From: Pseudoalteromonas phenolica
GTDB lineage: Bacteria; Pseudomonadota; Gammaproteobacteria; Enterobacterales; Alteromonadaceae
Direction of reading: 5' to 3'
Assembly: GCF_005876835.1 (NCBI RefSeq)
Contig: NZ_PPSW01000006.1
Location: forward strand, 186,001-250,000
Length of the DNA stretch: 64,000 nt
Program-made: the position numbers and the translations under genes
In this document: piece by piece, positions 35,601 to 43,774 of the stretch
How the letters are laid out: each line of letters opens with the position of its first letter
Numbering within the stretch: the stretch's first letter is position 1
Notes under the pieces: generated by a model
What the model saw: the letters and a program-made list of their open reading frames with translations, nothing else
Databases searched by the model: none
What the model was told of the DNA's origin: nothing

Positions 35601-38296
35601 CATTATTTACCATAAATAACATAGGCCAAGTTACTATTGGTGATATTGAGACAATCATTGCTAATGGAGATGCGCAATATAGTGTCGTGACTAAGGTATG
35701 TGATGTGATTGATCCTCCGCTGTGTGCTGAATCTACACTAACAGTTAATGTTGAAGAGATCTTACCCATAGAAATAGCCGTCCTTAATAGCGAGTTTGCG
35801 AATGCAGGCATTGCTTCGATTAATTTAAGGGCATCACTTGAGCACCATGAAGTGGGTAAAGCCATTACTATTTCTGACGGAAGTATATTTATAGCGTCAG
35901 GCATTGGTCATTACGACGAAGTTCAAGGCAGAAATATTCACAGAGCAGTTGTAACAAAAGTTACGCCATTTGGTGACATTGACAACAGTTTTGCTCATGA
36001 AGGGGTATTTGAAACGGATTTAGGTATTCAAGTTGATGGGTTACCTCAAAATGTTGTCGCACAAAATTTAGTCTTTGATGATGTAAATAAATTTGTTTAT
36101 GTTTCAGGTTATATAGACCAAGTCAGCTCCCAAGACTTCTTCATAATGAGATTGACTGAGCAAGGGGAGCTGGATACAAGTTTTGCGAACACAGGTTATT
36201 TTATTGTAGCTTCTGACACGGATAAAAAAGCGTCTTCAGTAAGCTTAATACTTGATTCGAATGTGCTCATTGCTTTGATTAATGACACCACAAGTATCGA
36301 TGGTGCTGATCTGACTGAGGCAAGGCTTATCCGTTTTGATTTATCGAATTTTTCTGTATCTCACAGTGCAGTTCTCATTGCAGAAGTTGGCAGTGAAGCA
36401 AGCGGATTTACACTGTTATCAGATAATAAATTAATGGTGTTTGGCAACACTCAAAATTCGGGCAACAATTTAGATATTTATTTAGCAAAATTGAATACCG
36501 CTGATCTGTCGTTAGATAGCAATTTTCAAAACGCGGGCTATCTTCAGTTAGACATAGCCAACCAAAATGTAGATAACAGAGTGAAGTCAATGATTGTTTT
36601 ACCTGATAATCAATTGATGCTGACAGGTGACCATTTAACCTTTGCAGGTGACTTCTCATCACCAAGTAAATATAGTCTCTTTTTGTTAAAAATGGCTCAA
36701 GACGGTAATCTTGATACGACTTTTAATGAGTTAGGTTACCGAATTTATGCTGAAGAAGACTTGCCTACTCATGATAGCGATAATGATTTGTTAAGTTTAA
36801 GCGCCCAAGGAATAGATTTAAAAGCCGTGTCGGACTCCATATATGTCACAATTAATCGTGAGATTTATAGTAGTAATAAAGCAGTGCAATTAATGAAGGT
36901 TGGACTTGACGGAAAAATAGATGCGAATTGGTCTGCACCTTACTCAGGTGTAACAGTTTATGATATTGAAGGCATAAGGAGCCATGGCACTTTATCAACC
37001 ACCTCAGCATTAGTCTTATATGGTCATAATCACGGTAATATTGGATATAACTATTTTGCAAGTCAGTGGCTTGCTAAAGTAAGTTTAACTGGTGGATTAG
37101 ACACTGAATTTGGTTTTCAAGGTCAAACGACTTTAAACTCTTCATCCTCTGATGAGGTTGTCATTGCAAGTGCGAAACAAAGCGATGGCGATTTACTCCT
37201 TGCCGGACATGCCCTTAATTGGCAAAACGAACGTGTGCCTTATATTTATAGCTTAGACTTTACTGGAAATGTAAATCAATCATTTGGCGATCAAGGTTTA
37301 AGTAGGCTTAACTTCTACTCTGATGCTAATTCAACGTTTTTATCAGTTAACGATGATGATTCACTGTTTTTAGTCGGCAATGAAAGTGACAGCTCGGCAT
37401 TTATTTCAAAATTAACCTCATCTGGCATACCTGACAATTTCTATGCTCATGGAAATGACGTCAGTTATTTACCGTCCTCAGATTTTACCGCTGAATCAAT
37501 TAAACCTTTGTACATACACGAACTAGCAAGCCAGGAACAATTATTATTAAGTGATATTTACGATGGCTGCATCACTAAATCAGTTGGCGTTTATTTATCT
37601 TCAACGGGAAGCAATTTATCTGATTTTACGTTTGAGCCCCCATCAGGGTACGAATGCGCTAACACAGCCTTTAAAATAGATGAAATCAAAGTCACGGATA
37701 CTGGAATATTTGGTATAGGCATTGATGGACAATCTTATACTTCTCCCCGTATTGTGATTGTGAATGTAGATAGTGAGGGTAATTTAGTCCCTGAATTTGG
37801 AGAAGCGGGTATTGCAGTCATTGATGTCGGGGCATTGCTCGGTCAGAACTTATCAGTAAATGGTTATTTGCTTGACTCATCTGGAAGTTTTTATATTTAC
37901 GGGCAATTAGCTTCATCTAACTTCATCGCAAAAGTGAATAACCTTGGAGATCTCGATGTTTCTTTTGCGACAAATGGCATCTTTAATTTTAGTAATTATT
38001 CGGATGATTTAGTTACAATTAAAAAAGTTGTTTTTGACTCGCAAAATAGATTGATGCTTTTCTCTCAGTCTCAAACAATCAATGCAATGTATATATCAAG
38101 ATTACGGCTTGATGATCTGACAGACTTATTAGACCTGCAGTTTAATGAGTCAGGTTTCCAATTATTAGATATTGATACCGCGGACGAACTTATTGATGTT
38201 CAATACCATAATAGCAATGACAGCTTCTTACTCGTATTACAAGATACTATTAACAAAAGAATCAGTGTGGCAGCTATTCAAATAACTGAACAGTAA
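32624..38296 (+). CDS. Giant lipoprotein with cadherin-like/tandem-95 domains and delta-60 repeats
   Basis: 1890 residues. Lipoprotein signal (LLLVTLILGCGSE; lipidated Cys19, next residue Gly, hence not the Asp inner-membrane retention signal). After a linker there is an Ig-like domain (about 85-180), a fibronectin III-like domain (about 185-270), then seven tandem-95/cadherin-like domains of about 95 residues (about 275-945), each with a calcium-type ND-x-D or NDxD segment, a GSFxYTP strand and DSFTYxxxD, and one cadherin-like domain (about 949-1045). Residues about 1055-1870 hold at least nine delta-60 repeats, with cores such as LDTSFANTGYF, LDTTFNELGY and LDVSFATNGIF, expected to form propeller blades. 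Probably an adhesin or polymer-binding surface/periplasmic protein. It starts 9 bp after the FecR gene. Confidence 0.85.
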   Translation: MKKITQLFCLLLVTLILGCGSEKSSEQPIPNRSHSDGVQGTSFSKHIHPFSYKRMVKGNTFRKSRLVPADFMNSKAQINTPQSGDIIKGNITVTADQIEDEEGIKKVWLGFSQSDKAFLLCSENCTSPYQLFETGINPNNFNQSLGSIQLQIWVEDLQGNVSIAQSRQFNWLPEKVIMRESIREDDSVTLNWLASSSILRYNAYLSESPIDDLSDFILTEPNQRMISITNNSHVFGKLSARKNYYARVTGIDGSGESAFSENILISAQEVIFPRAVNDEFLIEQFESLSGNLLTNDQDNGLSPIILELTPLIAPEHGELNLFENGDFTYTPQNNFSGIDSFKYRIINPQGLTSEAIVTITIKQINTAPVALFNEFLVSANSEFRVISNALILNDIDFDGGQLSISTIPVKDVEHGTLLLDSSGSFSYTPEQGFIGEDSFTYQLQDGQGGEDTAEVKLTVVEEVNQPTHVSVNDVYLLNEDEVLIIDSPGILGNDIGENLESYNLSISQTTMNGVLELSVTGSFRYFPDENFYGSDYFIYEVENAEGVKTSAFVLLNISAVNDAPITQNDDITVSQNQSITIAVLENDYDVDSEIDRASLQIIEQATHGDVTLNLEAGTIEYKSATDFRGQDSFSYVVSDTEGLDSNPSTVYLDVTGPNKTPIAMNDSAVTQQDTSIEINILDNDTDIDGTIDLNTIKLLAEPQNGTATFSVELSRMIYTPKEGFHGTDVLTYSFKDNEGASSNEATVSITVTRVNKPPIAIDDTFDVDEGTALELNLLQNDSDTDGAINISTMEVIDAAQFGDLEVLSSGNVLYTNTDQSTALDSFTYRFKDNEGVFSNSATVTINILEVDTSPITQSDSTETFKNQSISLNVLNNDDFRGIAISESPLIIETQPSHGEVSIVNQTGEINYTPNFNFVGNDTLSYRAINSKGESSLPTSVTILINNKNYAPTIEALVVDITTEFNQGDMIATITASDPDNDDIVYTLSGESAALFTINNIGQVTIGDIETIIANGDAQYSVVTKVCDVIDPPLCAESTLTVNVEEILPIEIAVLNSEFANAGIASINLRASLEHHEVGKAITISDGSIFIASGIGHYDEVQGRNIHRAVVTKVTPFGDIDNSFAHEGVFETDLGIQVDGLPQNVVAQNLVFDDVNKFVYVSGYIDQVSSQDFFIMRLTEQGELDTSFANTGYFIVASDTDKKASSVSLILDSNVLIALINDTTSIDGADLTEARLIRFDLSNFSVSHSAVLIAEVGSEASGFTLLSDNKLMVFGNTQNSGNNLDIYLAKLNTADLSLDSNFQNAGYLQLDIANQNVDNRVKSMIVLPDNQLMLTGDHLTFAGDFSSPSKYSLFLLKMAQDGNLDTTFNELGYRIYAEEDLPTHDSDNDLLSLSAQGIDLKAVSDSIYVTINREIYSSNKAVQLMKVGLDGKIDANWSAPYSGVTVYDIEGIRSHGTLSTTSALVLYGHNHGNIGYNYFASQWLAKVSLTGGLDTEFGFQGQTTLNSSSSDEVVIASAKQSDGDLLLAGHALNWQNERVPYIYSLDFTGNVNQSFGDQGLSRLNFYSDANSTFLSVNDDDSLFLVGNESDSSAFISKLTSSGIPDNFYAHGNDVSYLPSSDFTAESIKPLYIHELASQEQLLLSDIYDGCITKSVGVYLSSTGSNLSDFTFEPPSGYECANTAFKIDEIKVTDTGIFGIGIDGQSYTSPRIVIVNVDSEGNLVPEFGEAGIAVIDVGALLGQNLSVNGYLLDSSGSFYIYGQLASSNFIAKVNNLGDLDVSFATNGIFNFSNYSDDLVTIKKVVFDSQNRLMLFSQSQTINAMYISRLRLDDLTDLLDLQFNESGFQLLDIDTADELIDVQYHNSNDSFLLVLQDTINKRISVAAIQITEQ

Positions 38297-38308
38297 CAGG
38301 AGTTTTTG

Positions 38309-39127
38309 ATGAAATTAACCTTTTATGGTGTAAGAGGCTCTGTGCCAACTCCTGGGCAAAACACAGTCAAGTATGGCGGTAATACGACCAGTATACTATT
38401 AGAAAATAAAGGTTCTGATTTTTTAATTTTAGATGCAGGAACAGGCATTAGAAACCTAGGAAAGGACATTCAAAAATATGCTAATGATATATATATTCTG
38501 TTAAGTCATAATCATTGGGATCATATTCAAGGCTTTCCATATTTCATACCTGCCTATATGCCTGAAAAAAACATAAACATAATACCGGGCTTAACAGAAG
38601 AAGATGAGCCAAATGCAATTCTTAAGCAAATGAAAGGAAGTTTTTTTCCAATAAATTCAAATGAGCTTTCAGCAACTGTTACAATCACTCCGATAAAAAA
38701 CAATTCTTGGAAATATCAATCTTTTCAGATATCACGTTGCAGAATGAACCATCCAGGAGGGGGAAGCGCTTATAAAATTATTGCAGATGACAAGTTACTT
38801 GTTTATGCAACTGACAATGAATTATTTCCCCCTTACCCAGTTGCTACCACTTTTGAAAAATGGGTTCAGTTTTGCGCTAAAGCAGACTATTTAATTCATG
38901 ATGGGCAGTACTTACCTGAAGACTATCCATTCAAAAGAGGTTGGGGGCATAGTCAGATACAGCATGCGTTAGATCTTGCCATGCAAGCACAAGTGAAGAA
39001 CTTAGTTCTTGTAAGTCATGATCCGGATAGAACAGATGAACAAATTGACAAGTTACAATCTGAGTTACAGAAGGGGGAGTACCCGTTTAATATTCTATTT
39101 GCTTATGAAGGTTTAACGCTCATATGA
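38309..39127 (+). CDS. MBL-fold metallo-hydrolase
   Basis: 272 residues, no signal peptide. It begins MKLTFYGVRGSVPTPGQNT and has YGGNTTS, the zinc motif SHNHWDHIQGFP, a His in RMNHPGGGSAYK, the bridging Asp in YATDNE and a late His in LVSHDPDRTD: a complete MBL active site of the PhnP/RNase Z-like branch. The position just before a nucleotide cyclase (4-base overlap) makes a cyclic-nucleotide phosphodiesterase role attractive, but that is inference. ATG 38309 has AGGAG 6 bases upstream; TTG at 38306 is an inferior alternative. Confidence 0.85.
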   Translation: MKLTFYGVRGSVPTPGQNTVKYGGNTTSILLENKGSDFLILDAGTGIRNLGKDIQKYANDIYILLSHNHWDHIQGFPYFIPAYMPEKNINIIPGLTEEDEPNAILKQMKGSFFPINSNELSATVTITPIKNNSWKYQSFQISRCRMNHPGGGSAYKIIADDKLLVYATDNELFPPYPVATTFEKWVQFCAKADYLIHDGQYLPEDYPFKRGWGHSQIQHALDLAMQAQVKNLVLVSHDPDRTDEQIDKLQSELQKGEYPFNILFAYEGLTLI

Positions 39128-41346
39128 GTGTGAGAGCAAATTGGTCACGTTTCAAGTTTCAATGGCTTAGCGGCTTCTTCATAATCTTACTTTGTATCTT
39201 CATACATCTTTCATTTTTAGTACCTGGCAGTAAGCAGGGCGATTTTTTTAAGCGCCTAGAAGGCTTAGCTTATGATTTAAGACTTCAGTCAACTTTAAAA
39301 ATGCACCCCAAACGAGCGTTCTTACCGATCATTATTGTTGATATAGATGAAAAGAGTATTAAAAAGCTTGGCAGATTTCCATGGAGTCGCTCTGTCGTTG
39401 CACAATTACATAAAAAGCTGGTAGACGCAGGTGTATCCGTCATTGCTTACGATGTGTTGTTTTCTGAGCCTGAAATAAACCCGATTGATAGGGTAATCAA
39501 TAAGAGCAAAAACGCTATACTTAATAACGCGCTTAGTCAGATCAGAGACAACTATGACGCAGATAAAGCGTTTTCTACTGCTTTAACAGAAAGTGACTCT
39601 GTAATAGGTTTATTGCTAGAGCACAATCAAACTTTGCAAGTTGGCACGCTGCCAGAATCTGTTTTTCAAAGCGATGTTTTAATTGAAGCATTACCAGCCC
39701 CTGAATTCTCTGGTTATGTAGCTGGTCTTGAGCTTTTACAACAAAGTGTACTTGGAAATGGTTTTATAAATAGTGCGCCTGATGAAGATGGATTCGTAAG
39801 ATACGCTATGTTGTTGGCAAAGCACAATGGGAAGCTTTACCCTTCTTTATCACTCGAAGTCGCAAGACTTTATACCTTATCGGATAATATAAAAGTTGAG
39901 TCTACAGAGTTTGGTGATAACTATACGATCACTGGGTTAAAACTAGGTATGGAAACAATTCCAACCGATGACTATGGTAGAGTGGCGATTCCCTTTAGAG
40001 GTCCTGCATTTAGTTTTCCTTATGTTTCTGCAAGTGATGTATTAGATAGTAAATTTGATGCAACTTTATTTGATCAATCTATTGTGTTTGTTGGTACATC
40101 CGCAGTCGGTCATGCTGATTTAAGAACAACCCCTGTCGGGGTTCAATATCCAGGTGTTGAGGTTCATGCAAATCTATTAGAAGGATTAATCTTTCCAGAG
40201 TTATTACCTAGTAGACCTGATTGGATAGACGGCGCAGTAGTTTTAGTACTTCTCGTTGTTGGGCTAGTCGGTGTTTTTGTTTTACCCACACTCGAACTGA
40301 CAGGTATTGTTGTATATTCGTTTGTTTCTATCAGTTCGTTTTTATCATTAAATATTTATGGTTGGAGTCTGCATTATTTAGATTTCCCTCAAGTCTCAAT
40401 TTTAGCAATGTTGATCCTCCAAGTAGTCGTACTAGGTAGTTTGAGCTTTCTAAACGAACATAATCAAAAGGTCCAAATCAAGAGTATTTTTGATCAATAT
40501 GTACCACCTGCCCATATTCAATCGATGTTAGATAACCCCAAATCGCTGTCTATGTCTGGAGAAAAAAGATATATGACGGTTTTATTTGCAGATATTCGGA
40601 ATTTTACTGCTATTTCAGAGCAGTTAAATGCGTCTGAACTGAAAGCGTTACTTAATCTTTATTTTACTCCTATAACGCAAATCATATTTAAGCATGAGGG
40701 CACGATTGATAAATATGTTGGTGATATGGTTATGGCTTTTTGGAATGCACCTCTAAAAGTGAATAAGCATGAACAACACGCAGTGTTATGTGCTCTTAAA
40801 ATGCAGCGTCAAGTTCAAGAATTAGAAAGCGAACTTGCAAAACAGAATATGCCAAAACTAGAAATTGGCATTGGCATTAATTCTGGTGATATGAATGTCG
40901 GGGATATGGGTTCAGTTTATCGTAGAGCATACACAGTAATAGGCGATGCAGTGAATTTAGGATCAAGATTAGAGGGTATAACTAAATATTACGGCGTCAA
41001 AATACTCGTTAGCGAATTAACCTACTCAACCTGTAAGGACATCACTTTTAGACCTATAGACAGAGTTAAAGTAAAAGGAAAAGAAACGGCGGTTTCTATC
41101 TATGAGCCTGTGGGATTAACAGCGGAATTAGATTCTGAAAGAATTAAAAAAGTTAATTTACATAAAAAAGCATGGTCTTCATATTTAAGTCAAAATTGGG
41201 ATGAATCATTACTAGGATTTACTACACTTATGAATAATCACCCAGAAGAAAAACTGTATTCTATTTTTTGTGAGCGAATCAAAAATCTAAGAACGACCGA
41301 TCTGGGTGAGGATTGGGATGGTAGCTATAAACATGTTACTAAATAA
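39124..41346 (+). CDS. CHASE2-domain class III nucleotide cyclase
   Basis: 740 residues. One N-terminal helix (about 14-35), an extracytoplasmic CHASE2 sensor (about 40-350; IIIVDIDEKSIKKLGRFPWSR), a short bundle of helices (about 365-450), then a class III cyclase domain (about 478-665). Metal-binding Asp residues are in VLFADIRNFTAIS and KYVGDMVMAFW; the Lys before YVGD and Thr in YTVIGDAVNLGSRLEG suggest adenylate rather than guanylate specificity. It should produce cyclic nucleotide in response to a periplasmic cue, perhaps presented by the FecR or giant lipoprotein encoded upstream. It overlaps the MBL gene by 4 bases. Confidence 0.92.
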   Translation: MSVRANWSRFKFQWLSGFFIILLCIFIHLSFLVPGSKQGDFFKRLEGLAYDLRLQSTLKMHPKRAFLPIIIVDIDEKSIKKLGRFPWSRSVVAQLHKKLVDAGVSVIAYDVLFSEPEINPIDRVINKSKNAILNNALSQIRDNYDADKAFSTALTESDSVIGLLLEHNQTLQVGTLPESVFQSDVLIEALPAPEFSGYVAGLELLQQSVLGNGFINSAPDEDGFVRYAMLLAKHNGKLYPSLSLEVARLYTLSDNIKVESTEFGDNYTITGLKLGMETIPTDDYGRVAIPFRGPAFSFPYVSASDVLDSKFDATLFDQSIVFVGTSAVGHADLRTTPVGVQYPGVEVHANLLEGLIFPELLPSRPDWIDGAVVLVLLVVGLVGVFVLPTLELTGIVVYSFVSISSFLSLNIYGWSLHYLDFPQVSILAMLILQVVVLGSLSFLNEHNQKVQIKSIFDQYVPPAHIQSMLDNPKSLSMSGEKRYMTVLFADIRNFTAISEQLNASELKALLNLYFTPITQIIFKHEGTIDKYVGDMVMAFWNAPLKVNKHEQHAVLCALKMQRQVQELESELAKQNMPKLEIGIGINSGDMNVGDMGSVYRRAYTVIGDAVNLGSRLEGITKYYGVKILVSELTYSTCKDITFRPIDRVKVKGKETAVSIYEPVGLTAELDSERIKKVNLHKKAWSSYLSQNWDESLLGFTTLMNNHPEEKLYSIFCERIKNLRTTDLGEDWDGSYKHVTK

Positions 41347-41355
41347 GGTTTAAAA

Positions 41356-42993
41356 ATGACCCAAGCAATTGCTGAGAATCCAAATACTATTGATGCAAAT
41401 GGCAGTCAACTTGCATTAGAGCACCTACTAAAGTTAGCAACAGATCTTGCTTCTGAACGTTGTACTGAACGTTTGCTAGAAAATATATTGTTAAGTGCTA
41501 TGGCTCTGACAGAGTGTGATGGAGGGACCATATATTCAGTAATAGAGCATGAGTACTTAGGGTTTGCGACATTAATTAATAAACCGTTAGAACTTCATTT
41601 AGGTGGTACTTCAGACAAAGACATTCCGTATTCTCCGATTCCTATATTTATCAATAATAAACCGAATGAAAAAGCGCTCGTGGCAATATCAGCAGCGACT
41701 AGAAAGCCCATTTGTATTGAAGATGTTTATGCTTGTGCTGAATATGATTTAACCGCTGCTAGGCAAATGGATGAAAAAACGGGCTATCACACGCAATCCG
41801 TACTAACTATCCCACTTGAAAACCACGAAGATGAACTTAACGGGGTTTTGCAGCTTATTAATCCTAGAGTAAATGGACAAGTTGTGCCTTTTACAAAAAC
41901 GCAAGTAAATTTAATATGTTCAATTGGAGCTTTGGCTGCTGTGGCGCTCACCAACAGGCAGCTCATTGATAATATGGAAGAGTTGTTTCAATCTTTCACA
42001 CGCTTGATTGCAAAAGCCATCGATGAAAAATCACCATACACTGGTGGTCACTGTAGAAGAGTGCCTATATTGACCATGATGATTGCAGAGGCCGTTCATC
42101 AATATCAAACAGGCCCACTTAAAGATTTTACGATGAACGACGCTGATAAACATGAGTTATCAGTCGCTGGCTGGTTACATGACTGTGGCAAAATCGCTAT
42201 TCCAGAGTCTGTAATGGACAAATCAACTAAGCTTGAGTGTATTTTCGATAGAATCGATTTGATAAAGAGTAAAATAGAAATAGCTAAAAGAGATGCAGAA
42301 ATTACTTATTTAAGAAATAAGCTTAATACTCAAGGTCGTGGTATCGAAGAGCTTACACAGTTAGAAGGTGTTTATCAGCAAGAAATTAGTTATTTAGAAT
42401 CTGAGCTGTCATTTTTAAAGCAAATAAACTTAGGAGGCGAGTTTATGTCTGATACTTTCAAACAACGTGTATTAGACCTTGCTGAACGCTTTAAAGTAAC
42501 AATCGACGGCGAAGTCCAGCCAATCTTGTCAGACAATGAAGTCAAAAATCTAAATATCACTAAAGGCACGTTAACCAACGAAGAAAGAGACATAATCAAT
42601 AAGCACATGGATATTACCATATCTATGCTTGAAGCTTTGCCATTTCCTAAACATTTAAAACGTGTTCCAGAGTTTGCTGGTGGCCATCATGAAAAGATGG
42701 ATGGTACTGGTTATCCAAAGGGGTTAACTAGAGATCAAATGTCAGTACCAGCAAGAATGATGGCGATTGCTGATATCTTTGAGGCGTTAACCGCCGCTGA
42801 CAGGCCTTATAAAGAGGCAAAACCACTCAGTGAGTGTTTAATGATTATGTCGAAAATGACGCAGCATGATCATTTAGATCCAGACTTATTTGAGATATTT
42901 CTAAAGTCAGGTGTTTATCTTAATTATGCGAAGCAGTTTTTAAAACCTGAGCAAATCGACCATGTTGATTTGAGTAAATTCACAACAAACTAG
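41356..42993 (+). CDS. GAF / HD-GYP phosphodiesterase with long insertion
   Basis: 545 residues, cytoplasmic. A GAF domain (about 25-200) is followed by an HD-GYP domain. The HD pair is His275-Asp276 in WLHDCGKIAIPE and the GYP loop is GGHHEKMDGTGYPKGL (about 441-456), with MAIADIFEALTAADRPYK after it, so the c-di-GMP hydrolase motifs are complete. Between about 288 and 404 there is an insertion of over 100 residues, part coiled-coil, before the helix LTNEERDIINKHMDIT that normally follows the HD almost directly. It lies 9 bp after the cyclase gene, which suggests crosstalk between cAMP-type and c-di-GMP signals. The GAF domain could bind the cyclic nucleotide. Confidence 0.9.
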   Translation: MTQAIAENPNTIDANGSQLALEHLLKLATDLASERCTERLLENILLSAMALTECDGGTIYSVIEHEYLGFATLINKPLELHLGGTSDKDIPYSPIPIFINNKPNEKALVAISAATRKPICIEDVYACAEYDLTAARQMDEKTGYHTQSVLTIPLENHEDELNGVLQLINPRVNGQVVPFTKTQVNLICSIGALAAVALTNRQLIDNMEELFQSFTRLIAKAIDEKSPYTGGHCRRVPILTMMIAEAVHQYQTGPLKDFTMNDADKHELSVAGWLHDCGKIAIPESVMDKSTKLECIFDRIDLIKSKIEIAKRDAEITYLRNKLNTQGRGIEELTQLEGVYQQEISYLESELSFLKQINLGGEFMSDTFKQRVLDLAERFKVTIDGEVQPILSDNEVKNLNITKGTLTNEERDIINKHMDITISMLEALPFPKHLKRVPEFAGGHHEKMDGTGYPKGLTRDQMSVPARMMAIADIFEALTAADRPYKEAKPLSECLMIMSKMTQHDHLDPDLFEIFLKSGVYLNYAKQFLKPEQIDHVDLSKFTTN

Positions 42994-43021
42994 TTCACTT
43001 AAGACAAAAAGAGGAGGGGGG

Positions 43022-43774
43022 ATGCTCAGATTAGGGTTTATTCCATTTTCCTATTATGTCATTGCTGATTGCTTTGATTTTCACAGTCATAAATCAATCA
43101 GCGCAGAAGTGTTATTTAAACAGATCAGATTTACAGGCCTTGAAGCCTTGTCTCTCATTTTTACGATCTCTTTTGTATTGAGCGTTTTAATCATAGCGCA
43201 GGGGTACCCAATCCTCACCTCTATAGGCCAACAAGCATTGATATACGACATACTGATAGTCAGTATTGTCCGTGATGGCGGCCCATTTATTGTTTGCTTT
43301 ATTGTTTTGGCACGCTCAGGCACCGCAATCACTACGGAGCTTGGCAATATGGTTGTGGCAAAAGAAATGGATGCACTCAATGCAATGGGGATTTCACTCA
43401 TTTCATATCTTGTTGTCCCCAGAGTCTTGGGTATGCTTTTTTCAGTTATTTTATTGATGAGCTATTTTGTGTTAGCAGGCACCTTAAGTAGTTTTCTTAC
43501 TGTGTCACTGTTTAATCATATGCCTTTGGTACGTTTTATAAGTGAGCTTTTAAATCAACTAACGCTTGTAGATTTGATCATAATGTTTGCTAAGGTTGTT
43601 TTATGTGGGTTGTTAGTTGCACTCATTTCATGTTTTCACGGTTTAAAAGTCAATAAGGCAATAACAGAAGTACCGCAAAGGAATATAAAAGCAGTTGGTC
43701 AAAGTTTAACTATAATTTGTATAGTCCATTTAGTTTTGAGTTCGACCCTATTACTTGACTTAGGTGTTTTATGA
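43022..43774 (+). CDS. MlaE-type ABC permease
   Basis: 250 residues with five to six membrane helices. The MlaE/YrbE signature is visible: RFTGLEALSLIFTISF-type start, then IVRDGGPFIVCFIVLARSG, and ELGNMVVAKEMDALNAMGI, the conserved coupling-loop region of MCE-associated permeases. It sits in the inner membrane and in known systems pairs with an MlaF ATPase and an MlaD MCE ring to move phospholipids. ATG 43022 follows a very strong GAGGAGGGG. It starts 28 bp after the HD-GYP gene and overlaps the ATPase gene by 4 bases. Confidence 0.9.
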   Translation: MLRLGFIPFSYYVIADCFDFHSHKSISAEVLFKQIRFTGLEALSLIFTISFVLSVLIIAQGYPILTSIGQQALIYDILIVSIVRDGGPFIVCFIVLARSGTAITTELGNMVVAKEMDALNAMGISLISYLVVPRVLGMLFSVILLMSYFVLAGTLSSFLTVSLFNHMPLVRFISELLNQLTLVDLIIMFAKVVLCGLLVALISCFHGLKVNKAITEVPQRNIKAVGQSLTIICIVHLVLSSTLLLDLGVL

